A stretch of DNA of 50,598 nt from Pseudomonadota bacterium. GTDB taxonomy: Bacteria; Pseudomonadota; Alphaproteobacteria; Rhodospirillales; Rhodospirillaceae. The notes under the pieces were generated by a model. That model was not told where the DNA came from, did no database searches, and saw only the letters and a list, made by a program, of their open reading frames with translations. Shown here piece after piece: positions 26,125-36,106 of the stretch. Made by a program: the position numbers and the translations under genes. Each line of letters opens with the position of its first letter. Within the stretch, counting starts at the first letter, position 1. The stretch is taken from the NCBI GenBank assembly GCA_020160875.1, contig JAIUPE010000013.1, positions 1 to 50,598 of the forward strand, given 5' to 3'.

Positions 26125-27228
26125 ATGAAATACCGGTTCGGCGTAGCGCTTGCCTCGCTCGCTTTCGGCGCCCTCGGCGCCGGGGACTCCTTCGCCGCGG
26201 AACAAGCCAAGGCCGGCATCACGAACCGTACGATTGGCTATGTGATGACCTTGCGCGAGTGGTCGATCTACCGCACGCCCGGCGCCAAGCAGGAATGCCC
26301 GCACGGCGTCAACGACGGCGAGCGCGAACAGTTCAAGATCCTGTATCCGGAAGACGGCGTGCAGCGCTCGGTGATCGACACACAATTGAAGTGGGAAGGC
26401 GAAACCTGGCATCCGACGCTGACGCCGGAGCCGTACGAATATCGCCAGGTCGAGGGCAAGGTCAGCAAGGGCCTCAATCTCGACGGCAAGACCGGACCGA
26501 ACGACTTCGTGAGCCCGGACGGCGAGAAAGGCATCGACAACCAGCTGTACCGCGCGATCGGCTGTATCGCGGGCTACAACAATTCGCAGCCCTACATGAC
26601 CTTCTTCGAAGGCAATGCCGCACGGCGCAACAATTTCAACCGGGTCCTGATCGAAATCACCGACGTGGACGATCTGGCCAACGATCCGGACGTGACGGTC
26701 ACGACGTACCGCGGCCTCGACAATCTTCTGGCCGACGCGACCGGCAACAACTTCCTTCCGGGCGGCACGCAGCGGGTCGACGCGCGCTTCGGCAAGGAGT
26801 TCATCAGCACGTTCAAGGGCAAGATCGTCGACGGGACGCTGACGACGGAAACCGCCGATCTACGGCTGCCGCTGACCATCGCGTTCGATTCCACGGGCGT
26901 GCATGTGATGAAGGGCGCGCGTTTTCAACTGAAACTGACCGGCGACTATGCGCAAGGCTATATCGGCGGCTATGCGGACGCTTGGGCGTGGTACCTGCAG
27001 ATGAACTCCGGCTGGTCCACGCACCACACCAATTATGGCCAGTTGTCCTCGCCGTCGCTGTGGCGCCTGTTCGCCAAGCTGGCCGATGGCTATCCGGACG
27101 AGAAAGGGCACAACACCGCCCTGTCGGCCGCCATCGACGTGCAGTTCGCCCGCGCGTACATCATCCATCCGGATAAGCCGGTGGCAACGGATGAAACCGC
27201 GCCGCGGCCTGAACGCGCCGCGCGATAG
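26125..27228 (+). CDS. Secreted protein of unknown function (right-arm copy)
   Basis: Identical 367-residue copy of the gene at 23371-24474, with the same signal peptide (MKYRFGVALASLAFGALGAG) and two mature-part cysteines. The start at 26125 is preceded by GGAGAAGG. Family not recognised. Confidence 0.85.
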   Translation: MKYRFGVALASLAFGALGAGDSFAAEQAKAGITNRTIGYVMTLREWSIYRTPGAKQECPHGVNDGEREQFKILYPEDGVQRSVIDTQLKWEGETWHPTLTPEPYEYRQVEGKVSKGLNLDGKTGPNDFVSPDGEKGIDNQLYRAIGCIAGYNNSQPYMTFFEGNAARRNNFNRVLIEITDVDDLANDPDVTVTTYRGLDNLLADATGNNFLPGGTQRVDARFGKEFISTFKGKIVDGTLTTETADLRLPLTIAFDSTGVHVMKGARFQLKLTGDYAQGYIGGYADAWAWYLQMNSGWSTHHTNYGQLSSPSLWRLFAKLADGYPDEKGHNTALSAAIDVQFARAYIIHPDKPVATDETAPRPERAAR

Positions 27229-27308
27229 ACAATCGAAAATTCCGGCCGGCGGCGGCATCCGGACAGTGTCCTAAAAGGCGCCGCAGGAGGCCGTTCGATT
27301 TAGGCCCG

Positions 27309-27527
27309 TCACGCCGGCTCGGAAGATTCCGTGGGCGGCGACGCCGCATCGGCCCGGACCGCGTACGCCCGCCTTTCCCACTCCTCGGCCCGCGCGAGCA
27401 GCACTTTGCGCGCAGACGGATCACGCGAGCTGGCCGCGATCGCGCGGAGATTTCCCGCGCGGCTGAGCAAAGATTGCTCTTTTTGCGCAGCGGTCAGGAC
27501 AACGGGAGGCTTACGCGATTTGGGCAT
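27309..27527 (-). CDS. Small hypothetical protein (right-arm copy)
   Basis: Identical 72-residue copy of the ORF at 23072-23290. It is basic and helical with a disordered tail, and its family is unknown. The same poorly spaced AGGG precedes the start, so it remains a moderate-confidence gene. Confidence 0.55.
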   Translation of the reverse strand: MPKSRKPPVVLTAAQKEQSLLSRAGNLRAIAASSRDPSARKVLLARAEEWERRAYAVRADAASPPTESSEPA

Positions 27528-27597
27528 CCCTCATCATAGGTAGACCGCCCGGCCCGTTAATTAACGCAGGTTTACATCGGCGCGCTAAACCTGGGCG

Positions 27598-28071
27598 CTA
27601 AGGCCGCGCGCCGCTCCCTTTGAACATGTTCGCGGTGGGCGCGCTGTGCGCGACCATCTCGATGACACGGCCCTGCCCGTCGAGCGTGAAGTGGTCGATG
27701 GCGTTGCGCACGAACTCGCCATCGGGATCGAGCACATAGACGCCGTCCGCATCCTTCTTCGCACGCGCCCAGATCTCGAAATAACATTCCGTCGCGCTGC
27801 CGACGAAACCTTGCGGGCGCACGACCAGTCCCGTGAGCTTCGCGGCTTCGACGGTGTAGAACCGCCTGATCTCGGCGGCGCCGCGATAGACCTTCCCCGT
27901 CGGCGCGTAGACCACCGCGTCGGGCGCGAAGAGGCCGGCGACGGCGGCGAATTCCCGTTTCTGGACAAGGTCGATGTAGGTGCGCCCAACCTCGCAGGCA
28001 TCGCCGGCCTGCGCCGCGGCAGGCCCCGCGGCCAAACCGAGGAGACCAGCGACCACAACAGCCCGGATCAT
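27598..28071 (-). CDS. Secreted NTF2/SnoaL-like domain protein (right-arm copy)
   Basis: Identical copy of the gene at 22528-23001. It has a signal peptide followed by an NTF2/SnoaL-like alpha+beta domain. AAGGAGGA precedes the ATG at 28071. It is divergent from the carbamoylase copy. Confidence 0.85.
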   Translation of the reverse strand: MIRAVVVAGLLGLAAGPAAAQAGDACEVGRTYIDLVQKREFAAVAGLFAPDAVVYAPTGKVYRGAAEIRRFYTVEAAKLTGLVVRPQGFVGSATECYFEIWARAKKDADGVYVLDPDGEFVRNAIDHFTLDGQGRVIEMVAHSAPTANMFKGSGARP

Positions 28072-28132
28072 GCATTCCTCCTTCTTGGCCTGCCCTGTTG
28101 GCCCGATTTGAATACTAGCGCAGAATGGTCCC

Positions 28133-29365
28133 ATGCAGATCAAAATCGATCCGGCGCTGGTCGAGCGCTACATCATGGAGCTGGCCAAGTTCGGCGCGCA
28201 CGGCGAGACCGGCGTGTGGCGGACCGTGTATTCGCCGGCGTGGATCGGCGCGACGAAACAATTCGCGGCGTGGTGCGAAGAGGCCGGCCTTACGGCCCGC
28301 CACGATGCGGTGGGCAATGTCTGGGGCGTGCTGAAAGGCTCGGCGGGCGGCAAGTCCATCGTGTCCGGCTCGCACATCGATACACAACGCCCCGGAGGAC
28401 GTTACGACGGCGCGCTCGGCCTTCTGGCCGCATTGATCGCGATCCGGGCGCTCAAGGAGCAATTCGGACGGCCCAAGCGCACGCTCGAAGCGGTCGCCTT
28501 CTGCGAGGAGGAAAGCAGCCGCTTCCCCACCACGAATTTCTGGGGGTCCAGCGCCATCACCGGCCATATCGCGCCCGGCACCGCGGAAAAGATGAAGGGG
28601 TATGCCGACGAAACGATGGCTGATGCCATGAGGGCTATCGGCCTCGATCCCGACCGCATCCCGGACGCCAAGCGGGACGACATCGATACCTTCCTGGAAC
28701 TTCACGTCGAGCAAGGCCCGATCCTCGAGCACGGCGGGTATCAGGTCGCCGTGGTCGACGCGATCACGGGCCTGCGCCATTACCGCGTGACACTGACCGG
28801 CACACAAAATCATGCCGGCGCCTTCCCGATGGACCTGCGTCAGGACCCCATGGCGGGCTTCGCCGAGATCGCGGCCGGCGTGATCGACACGGCGACGAAA
28901 ATGGGGCGGCCCGCCGTCACGACCATCGGCCGCGTGATGGTGGAGCCCAACTTCCCCGCCGTGGTGCCCGGCAAAGTGAACTTCGTGATCGACGCGCGTC
29001 ACCCGGACCCGAAAGCGCGCCTGGAAATGTACGCGCGGCATGAAGCGCTCATGAAAGAGGTCGCGGCGCGGCGCGGGCTCAAGATCGAATGGGACGTCGC
29101 GGTCAATCATGAGCCCTGTCTGTCGGACCCGGGCCTCGTGCAGACGCTGCAGGATGCGGCGAAAGCGCAAGGTATCCCGGCGATGACCATGCCGAGCGGC
29201 GCGGGCCACGATTCACAGGAAATGGCGTCGATCGCGAAGGTGGCGATGGTGTTCGTGCGCAGCAAGGATGGACGCAGCCACACGATCGAGGAATTCTCCT
29301 CGATCGAGGATATCGTGGCCGGTATCCGCGTGCTCGCCGCGGCGATGCACGCGCTGGCTTATTAG
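28133..29365 (+). CDS. hyuC: M20-type N-carbamoyl amino acid hydrolase / allantoate amidohydrolase family (right-arm copy)
   Basis: Identical 410-residue copy of the gene at 21234-22466. Metal-ligand motifs GSHIDT (H81), GGRYDGALG (D92), EEESSRF, ELHVEQGP (H191) and GRSHTIEEF (H383) are intact. It overlaps the convergent hyuB copy by 4 nt. A role in hydantoin catabolism is inferred from the neighbours. Confidence 0.93.
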   Translation: MQIKIDPALVERYIMELAKFGAHGETGVWRTVYSPAWIGATKQFAAWCEEAGLTARHDAVGNVWGVLKGSAGGKSIVSGSHIDTQRPGGRYDGALGLLAALIAIRALKEQFGRPKRTLEAVAFCEEESSRFPTTNFWGSSAITGHIAPGTAEKMKGYADETMADAMRAIGLDPDRIPDAKRDDIDTFLELHVEQGPILEHGGYQVAVVDAITGLRHYRVTLTGTQNHAGAFPMDLRQDPMAGFAEIAAGVIDTATKMGRPAVTTIGRVMVEPNFPAVVPGKVNFVIDARHPDPKARLEMYARHEALMKEVAARRGLKIEWDVAVNHEPCLSDPGLVQTLQDAAKAQGIPAMTMPSGAGHDSQEMASIAKVAMVFVRSKDGRSHTIEEFSSIEDIVAGIRVLAAAMHALAY

Positions 29366-31146
29366 CGCGCCCGCAGCTTCGCCGTCGCCGCCCCGTCGAC
29401 CTTACCGGCGGCGATCACGACCCCATAGTGATCGCGTGCGATTTCCACCGTAATCAGACCATCGAGCACATTATCAAGCACGGCTTCGGCCCGGCGCTTG
29501 AACGGATCGCCGTAACCGCCGCCTGACGGTCCATAGGTCACGATGCGGTCGCCGTTCCTCGCCTTCTGGTAAGGCTCCTTCGAAGGCAACGCCGCCGACT
29601 TGCCTTGGCTCTCGTGCTGGAGCGAAGCCGGCGTGCCATCGATGCCGCCGTCGAAGCCCCACGGGCTGTACTTCACGCCGTCGCCTTCGATGGAGAATCC
29701 GCCGTCACTGAGATAGGTGAATTCGCGCACCGTCCCGATGCCGCCGCGCCATTCGCCGGGCGCGACAACGCCTTCGCGCAGCTCGTAGCGGTCCACGCGC
29801 AGCGGCAGATGGGATTCGATGTCCTCGATCGGGTTATTGCGGGTATTGGCGTAGAGCGTATCGACCGCGTCCATGCCGTCCATGCCGTAGCGGCCGCCAT
29901 AGCTGCCTTCGAGGATCTCCATGTGGACCCACGGCTGATCGTTCACCGCGCCGGAGAACGCGATGACGCGCAGGTTGCCGATGCCGGCGCTGACCTGCCT
30001 CGGCACCGCGGGCGCGAGCGCCTTCATCACCGTGTCGGCGACGGCATTGCCGGGACAGAAGCGCGCGATGACCGGCGCCGGGAAAATCGGGTTCGCGAGG
30101 CAGCCTTTCGGCGCGACGATCTTGATGGGACGCGTGAGTCCGCTGTTCTGCGGGATGTTTCCGTAGGTGGCGCTATCGAGAAGGATCGAGCGCACGGTCA
30201 TCCAGATGGCGCAGTCGACGGTGCCGATCAGCGGCATATTGATGGGACGGTCGGAAACCTGCGGCGCGGTGCCGGCGAGATCGACCGTCATTTCCTCACC
30301 CGCGACCGTGATTGTCACGGCGATGGGAAGGTCGCGGCGGGCGGGGTCCGGATCGTCGATATAACCGTCGATGAAGGTCTTTGCGCTGTAGACGCCGTCC
30401 GGAATCGCGGCGATGGCGGCGCGCATCAACCGCTCGGAGTAATCCATCAGGTCTTCGCAGGCATTTTTGACCGTTGCCCGGCCGTAACGCTTCACAAGAT
30501 CGAGAAAGCGTTGCGCCCCGATTTGAGCCGCCGAAATCTGCGCTTCCATATCGCCGACGACGAGATCGGAGATACGGATGTTGTCGCGCATGATGTGCCA
30601 GACCATCTCGTTGCGCTTGCCCTGCTCGATCACCTTGATGGCCTTGAACTGAAGGCCTTCGGCGTAGGTGTCGACGGCATCGACGATGCCGCAACTGCCC
30701 GGCGTATGGGCGCCGATATCGAGGTGGTGCGCCGTGGTCATCGAGAATCCCAGGAGCTCGCCGCCGTCGAACACCGGCACCGCGAAGCCGACATCGGGGC
30801 CGTGCGAGGCGCCGCCGTACGGGTCGTTGTGCATGATGACGTCGCCGGGACGGATCGTTTCGCCGCGCGCTTTCAGCCGCTCGAGGATGCCGCGGATGTA
30901 GCCGGGGATCGGGCCGGACTGGAGCGGCGTACTCATTTTGCATTCGCAGAGCTGGCGGCCCTCCGCATCGGTGAGCGCCGCGCCGAAGTCCTCGGACTCA
31001 CGGATGATGCTCGAATAGCTCATCCGCATGAGTTTGTGGCCCATCTCGATAGCGATATTCTCGAGCGCGCCCTGGATGACGGCGCCGGTGATGGCGTCAA
31101 CGCGGGTTGCGGGCAGCCTGTGATTGGACTTGAGGACGGTATCCAT
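29362..31146 (-). CDS. hyuB: Hydantoinase family protein, subunit B (right-arm copy)
   Basis: Identical 594-residue copy of the gene at 19453-21237. Family blocks include GDVIMHNDPYGGASHGPDVGF and the C-terminal YGPSGGGYGDPF. The start overlaps the hyuA copy stop by 1 nt, with GGAGG upstream. Confidence 0.95.
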   Translation of the reverse strand: MDTVLKSNHRLPATRVDAITGAVIQGALENIAIEMGHKLMRMSYSSIIRESEDFGAALTDAEGRQLCECKMSTPLQSGPIPGYIRGILERLKARGETIRPGDVIMHNDPYGGASHGPDVGFAVPVFDGGELLGFSMTTAHHLDIGAHTPGSCGIVDAVDTYAEGLQFKAIKVIEQGKRNEMVWHIMRDNIRISDLVVGDMEAQISAAQIGAQRFLDLVKRYGRATVKNACEDLMDYSERLMRAAIAAIPDGVYSAKTFIDGYIDDPDPARRDLPIAVTITVAGEEMTVDLAGTAPQVSDRPINMPLIGTVDCAIWMTVRSILLDSATYGNIPQNSGLTRPIKIVAPKGCLANPIFPAPVIARFCPGNAVADTVMKALAPAVPRQVSAGIGNLRVIAFSGAVNDQPWVHMEILEGSYGGRYGMDGMDAVDTLYANTRNNPIEDIESHLPLRVDRYELREGVVAPGEWRGGIGTVREFTYLSDGGFSIEGDGVKYSPWGFDGGIDGTPASLQHESQGKSAALPSKEPYQKARNGDRIVTYGPSGGGYGDPFKRRAEAVLDNVLDGLITVEIARDHYGVVIAAGKVDGAATAKLRAR

Positions 31147-33230
31147 CACTTTCCTCCGTCGCGAGCCTGGGCCCGGGTCAGAATGAGATTACCAATCTTA
31201 TCGTTCGCGGCAATCCAGCCGGGCGGAACGACGGTGGTGCTGTCTTTCTGCAGGACAATCGCGGGCCCTTCGAACGAGACCCCGACCGGCAACCGGTCGC
31301 GCCGGTAGAACGCCGTCTCCAGGGGCTTCAATTCGGAGCCGACTCGGAAGACGCACGCCCCTGTCCGCACCCTCGCTTTTTCGAGGCTCGTGCCCTGGGG
31401 CGCCGTGAGGGTCTTGATCTTCGGCATGGCCCCGGCGCCGCTGAGACGGATGTTCACCACCTCGATGGCATTGGCGCGGAAGCAATGCCCGTACTCGCGC
31501 TGATGGGCGTCGTGGAACCGGTCCCACACCAACGCGAGCGCCCGTTCGTCGAGTTCACCGTCCGGGAAGGCGATCTTGAGTTCATAACCTTGACCGACAT
31601 AACGCAGATCGCCGTCGCGCACGAACGTCACCTTGTCGATGTTGTCGGCGGCGAATTGTTTGCGCAGCTGGTCTTCCATGGCGCGGAAGTCGGCGTTCAT
31701 GCGCTTGAGATCGACCTTGCCGCTGACCTGAAATTGGGTGCGGATGGCGTCGTACTTGAGGTCAGTGGTCAGAAGCCCCATCGCCGAGGTGATGCCGGGA
31801 TACGGCGGGACGATGACCTCGGGGATCTCGAGCATCATCGCGACTTCGGCGCCGTGGAGCGGCCCCGCGCCGCCGAACGCGACCAGCGCGAACTCGCGCG
31901 GATCGATGCCCTTCTGGACGGTGCGGGAGCGGATGGCATTGGCCATGTTGGAATTGATGACGGTGAGCACGCCCTCGGCGGCTTCGCGTTTATCCATGCC
32001 AAGGCTTTGCGCGAGGTCCTCGATGACGCGGTGCGCGGGCGAGGACTCCAGTTTCATCGACCCGCCCAGGAATTCGTTCACATCGAGGCGGCCCAAGACG
32101 ACGTTCGCGTCGGTCACGGTGGGCTGGCCGCCGCCTTTGCCATATGCAGCGGGCCCGGGCACGGCGCCGGCGCTGCGCGGCCCGACTTTGAACGCGCCGC
32201 CCTGGTCGATATAGGCGATGGAACCGCCGCCCGCGCCGATGGTGTGGATGTCGATCATCGGGAGCAGCAGCGGAAAGCCTGCAATGGAGGACGAACGCGG
32301 GTCCGTTTCGACAAACCGGCCATCGACGACGATCCCGATATCCGCGCTCGTACCGCCGATATCGAAGGTGATGAGTTTCGAGCGGCCGCTCAGACCGCCG
32401 ATCCAGGCCCCGCCGAGCACGCCGGCCGCGAGGCCGGACAGCAGCGTGATGACCGGTTTGTCGGCGACCATCGCGGGCGTCGCAACGCCGCCGTTGGACG
32501 CCATGATGCGCACATCGGCTTTGACCTTCGCGTCCTTCAGCGCGCCGTCGAGACGGCGGATGTAGGTATCCATCTTCGGGCCGATGAAAGCGCACAGGCA
32601 AGCGGTGGTGAACCGTTCGAACTCGCGGAATTGCGGCGACACGGAGGATGAGGTGGTGACGAACACACCGGGCATCTCTTCCTGGAGGATTTCCTTCGCG
32701 CGGTCCTCATGCACGGGACTGAGGTACGAGAAAAGGAAGCATACGGCGACGGCTTGTATACCTTCGGCCTTCAACGCCCTGGCCGCGGCACGCACGGCCG
32801 CTTCGTCAAGAGCCTCGAGTTCAGCGCCCCGCGGCGGGACAAGGCGGCCTTTGACCACCTTTCTGTGGCGCCGCTTCACCAGCGGACGGTTCTGCCACGG
32901 CAGTTCCTGCATGATGGAGTAGTGCTCGACGCGCTGGTGGCGCGCGATATGAATGATGTCGCGGAAACCCTGATTGGTGACCATCCCGGTCTCGGCGCCC
33001 TTGTGCTCAAGAACGGCATTGGTCGCCGTGGTCGTCCCGTGCAGAAGGAAAGCGATGGTCGCGGGATCGACCTTCGCGATACCGCACAATTCCAAGGTCC
33101 CTTGCACGATCGCGCGGGAGGGATCGTCCGGCGTGGTGGAGACTTTATGGACGGCCAGGTCGCCCGAGGCCATGTCGCAATAGACAAGGTCGGTGAAAGT
33201 CCCGCCGACATCGACGCCAATGATCTTCAT
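31146..33230 (-). CDS. hyuA: Hydantoinase/oxoprolinase family protein, subunit A (right-arm copy)
   Basis: Identical 694-residue copy of the gene at 17369-19453. It is an actin-like ATPase with GVDVGGTFTD (5-14), HGTTTATN and FDIGGTSADIG (289-299), and is coupled to the hyuB copy. It would carry out ATP-dependent opening of hydantoin-like or oxoproline-like rings. Confidence 0.95.
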   Translation of the reverse strand: MKIIGVDVGGTFTDLVYCDMASGDLAVHKVSTTPDDPSRAIVQGTLELCGIAKVDPATIAFLLHGTTTATNAVLEHKGAETGMVTNQGFRDIIHIARHQRVEHYSIMQELPWQNRPLVKRRHRKVVKGRLVPPRGAELEALDEAAVRAAARALKAEGIQAVAVCFLFSYLSPVHEDRAKEILQEEMPGVFVTTSSSVSPQFREFERFTTACLCAFIGPKMDTYIRRLDGALKDAKVKADVRIMASNGGVATPAMVADKPVITLLSGLAAGVLGGAWIGGLSGRSKLITFDIGGTSADIGIVVDGRFVETDPRSSSIAGFPLLLPMIDIHTIGAGGGSIAYIDQGGAFKVGPRSAGAVPGPAAYGKGGGQPTVTDANVVLGRLDVNEFLGGSMKLESSPAHRVIEDLAQSLGMDKREAAEGVLTVINSNMANAIRSRTVQKGIDPREFALVAFGGAGPLHGAEVAMMLEIPEVIVPPYPGITSAMGLLTTDLKYDAIRTQFQVSGKVDLKRMNADFRAMEDQLRKQFAADNIDKVTFVRDGDLRYVGQGYELKIAFPDGELDERALALVWDRFHDAHQREYGHCFRANAIEVVNIRLSGAGAMPKIKTLTAPQGTSLEKARVRTGACVFRVGSELKPLETAFYRRDRLPVGVSFEGPAIVLQKDSTTVVPPGWIAANDKIGNLILTRAQARDGGK

Positions 33231-33320
33231 TGTACGTGCGCTCCCCCGGATGCGTTGGTAAAGACGATATCCCGGCGGAAATGCGGGCGTCGAGGCGGAA
33301 AAGGGCGATATAACGGGGCC

Positions 33321-35024
33321 ATGGATACGAGCGAAATCATCAAAACGGCGCGGGACATGCTGGCGCGCGAACAGGCCCAGCAGGCGCTCGATCTCATCGG
33401 GCCGGTCGTGCCGCGGGAGCAGCGGAATATCGAGCTTCTGCGGGTCCTTGCGGAAACGCTGATGGACCTCGACCGCCCCGCCGACGCAACCACGGTATAT
33501 CAGGGGATCCTGGGCATCGACCCCACCCACGCCGAAGCCACGGCCAAGGTGCAAGACGCCATCGCGGCGATGGAAATGCTGCTGAAGCTGGCATCAAACG
33601 CCGACGATCTGCGCGCCTGGGACGAGGCCCGCGAGAACTACGAAGCGGTACTGCATCAATACCCGCTGGCGATCCTCGCGCTGACACGCCTCCTGGCGAT
33701 GGACGGCTTCGAGGGACGGCTCGGCGACGCCGACCGGCATGAGCGTTTCCTGATCCGCGCTCTAAAGACGATCGATCTCCTGACCATCCACCACAACAAC
33801 CTGGCCATGATCGCATACCAGGCGATCATGCGGCCGTTGACGCCGTCGGTCGAGAAGGCCGTCACGACGGCCCTCAATACACAGATTGCCACCCTCGCCG
33901 CCGCGTTTGGGCCTCTCGCCACGGCGCAGCCTAAATCCACCGGGCGCCTTCGCGTCGGGTACCTGTCCAACAATTTTAGAGATCATCCCATCGGCCACGT
34001 CACCAGCGCGCTTTTCGCCGCGCACGACCGCGCCAAGATCGAGGCCCACGTCTTTTATTACCCCGCGGGCGACGCCAATCCGTACACCGACCAGATCAAG
34101 GCCGGCGCCGAACGATTCCACGTCGAACGAGAACCGGCCGCGATGTTGCGCGCGATCGCGCGCGAGAACCTGGATATCCTTGTCTATCTCGACGGCTATA
34201 TGACGACCTTCCTATTGCCGGTCATCGCGCGGCGCCCCGCTCCGATTCAAGTGTACTGGCTGGGCCACGCCGGAGGATGCGAGATCGACGGCATAGATTA
34301 TATCCTCGCCGACGAGACCGTGATCCCACACGGCGAGGAAGCCTTTTACCGGGCAAAGACGGTACGCGTGCCGGGAACCTATCATCCCGCTTCGCCGCAT
34401 CCGATCGGCCCGGACATTTCGCGCGCCGAAGCAGGCCTGCCGGAGCGCGGCTTCGTGTTCTGCGCCTTCAACAATCCGGAAAAAATCGATACGCCGACAT
34501 TCGATCTGTGGATGCGCATCCTGCGCCGCGTGCCGGAGAGCGTCCTCTGGCTTTCGATCACACAAAGCAAAAGCATCGTTGAGAATCTGCGCAAAGAAGC
34601 CGAATCGCGCGGCATTAAAGGCGACCGGCTGGTGTTTGCCGCGCGCGTGCCGGATAAGAGCGTTCATTTCGCGCGCCATCGCCACGCCGGCCTGTTCCTC
34701 GATACGCTCGGGCTCAACGCATCGACCACGGCGCTGGACGCCCTGTGGGCCGGCCTGCCGGTACTTACTGTTACAGGCCCGCGTTTCGCGTCACGGATCG
34801 CGACCTCCTTCCTCAAAGCGCTGGATATGCCCGATTTGATCTGCCGCAACGCGCTGGAGTTCGAGGAACGGGCCGTCACCCTGGCCACCAAGGCGTCGGC
34901 GCTCACGGCCGCACGGGATCGCCTCGCGACCAATCTTACTTCGCAGCCTCTCTTTCAGATCGAGACGTTCTGCCGCAAACTGGAGGCCGCGCTGATCGGC
35001 ATCGCCGCCAGTCATCGCGGATAG
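33321..35024 (+). CDS. SPINDLY/OGT-like GT41 protein glycosyltransferase (right-arm copy)
   Basis: Identical 567-residue copy of the gene at 15575-17278, with a TPR-like N terminus and GT-B lobes with RVGYLSNNFRDHPIGH (from 211), RPAPIQVYWLGH (from 305) and DTLGLNASTTALDALW (from 461). The ATG at 33321 is used. The longer in-frame reading from 32709 is antisense to the hyuA copy and is rejected. Confidence 0.92.
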   Translation: MDTSEIIKTARDMLAREQAQQALDLIGPVVPREQRNIELLRVLAETLMDLDRPADATTVYQGILGIDPTHAEATAKVQDAIAAMEMLLKLASNADDLRAWDEARENYEAVLHQYPLAILALTRLLAMDGFEGRLGDADRHERFLIRALKTIDLLTIHHNNLAMIAYQAIMRPLTPSVEKAVTTALNTQIATLAAAFGPLATAQPKSTGRLRVGYLSNNFRDHPIGHVTSALFAAHDRAKIEAHVFYYPAGDANPYTDQIKAGAERFHVEREPAAMLRAIARENLDILVYLDGYMTTFLLPVIARRPAPIQVYWLGHAGGCEIDGIDYILADETVIPHGEEAFYRAKTVRVPGTYHPASPHPIGPDISRAEAGLPERGFVFCAFNNPEKIDTPTFDLWMRILRRVPESVLWLSITQSKSIVENLRKEAESRGIKGDRLVFAARVPDKSVHFARHRHAGLFLDTLGLNASTTALDALWAGLPVLTVTGPRFASRIATSFLKALDMPDLICRNALEFEERAVTLATKASALTAARDRLATNLTSQPLFQIETFCRKLEAALIGIAASHRG

Positions 35025-35110
35025 ACCGGGCACGGAAACGGACGTAATCTCCGCGTCGATCTCAGTCTCGGGACCCCACCGCGCGCGTATCTGGGGGAAT
35101 AGGTCGTTCC

Positions 35111-36076
35111 ATGCTCATCAATTGCATCGCCTATAAAGACGGTAAGAAGCTGGCCGAAATCCCGGTCGGGGATATCAGCAAGTATCTCGCCATTCCCGAC
35201 GCCTTCGTCTGGGTCGCCCTGAAAGACGCGACCAACGAAGAGTTGGAGGAAATGCGCGTCGAGTTCGGTTTGCACGAACTTGCGGTCGAGGATGCCCGCA
35301 ACGGCCACCAGCGGCCGAAAATCGAGGAGTACGGCGATTCCATCTTCGCGGTGTTTCACCTGGTGGAAGAGATCGGCACGGAAATCAATGTCGGCGAAGT
35401 GGCCGTGTTCGTCGGCAACAACTATGTCTTGTCTGTCCGTAACGGCAGCCAAAGAAGTTTTGTGGGCATCCGCGACCGCGCCGAGCGCGAACCGCACCTT
35501 CTGAAACACGGCTCCGGCTTCGTGCTGTACGCCCTGATGGACGCGGTGGTCGACCGCTATTTTCCCATCATCGATATGCTCGAGACGGAACTTGAAACCA
35601 TCGAAGAGGCCATCTTCGCGAAAGGACTAGCGCGCCAGAATACCGAGCGCCTTTATGCCCTGAAGCAGAAGGTGATGGTGATGAAACACGCCGTGTTCCC
35701 GCTGATGGAAGCCAGCGGCAAGCTGTACGGCGGGCGCGTGCCGCTGGTGTGCTACAACACGCAAGAATACTTCCGCGATGTGTACGACCATCTGACGCGG
35801 CTGAACTCGTCCCTCGACAGTTTGCGCGATACGATTGGAGCCGCGCTCCAAGCCAATCTGGCCATGGTGACCATCGAAGACAACGAGGTAACCAAGCGCC
35901 TTGCGGCCTGGGCGGGTATGTTCGCGGTTCCGACGGCCTTTGCGGGCTTGTGGGGCATGAACTTCAAGCACATGCCTGAACTCGAATGGTACTACGGCTA
36001 TCCCATGGCGCTTTTCATCATCGCCGGCGCCTGCGCCTTCCTTTACTGGCGCTTCAAGAAGTCGGGCTGGCTCTAA
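35111..36076 (+). CDS. corA: CorA-type magnesium/cobalt channel (right-arm copy)
   Basis: Identical 321-residue copy of the gene at 14523-15488. GMN signature at 282-284, two C-terminal membrane helices and a basic tail. It follows the glycosyltransferase copy by 86 bp on the same strand and converges on the coiled-coil gene copy. Confidence 0.96.
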   Translation: MLINCIAYKDGKKLAEIPVGDISKYLAIPDAFVWVALKDATNEELEEMRVEFGLHELAVEDARNGHQRPKIEEYGDSIFAVFHLVEEIGTEINVGEVAVFVGNNYVLSVRNGSQRSFVGIRDRAEREPHLLKHGSGFVLYALMDAVVDRYFPIIDMLETELETIEEAIFAKGLARQNTERLYALKQKVMVMKHAVFPLMEASGKLYGGRVPLVCYNTQEYFRDVYDHLTRLNSSLDSLRDTIGAALQANLAMVTIEDNEVTKRLAAWAGMFAVPTAFAGLWGMNFKHMPELEWYYGYPMALFIIAGACAFLYWRFKKSGWL

Positions 36077-36106
36077 CCAACCCGAGCTTGAATCCGACTC
36101 CGCCCG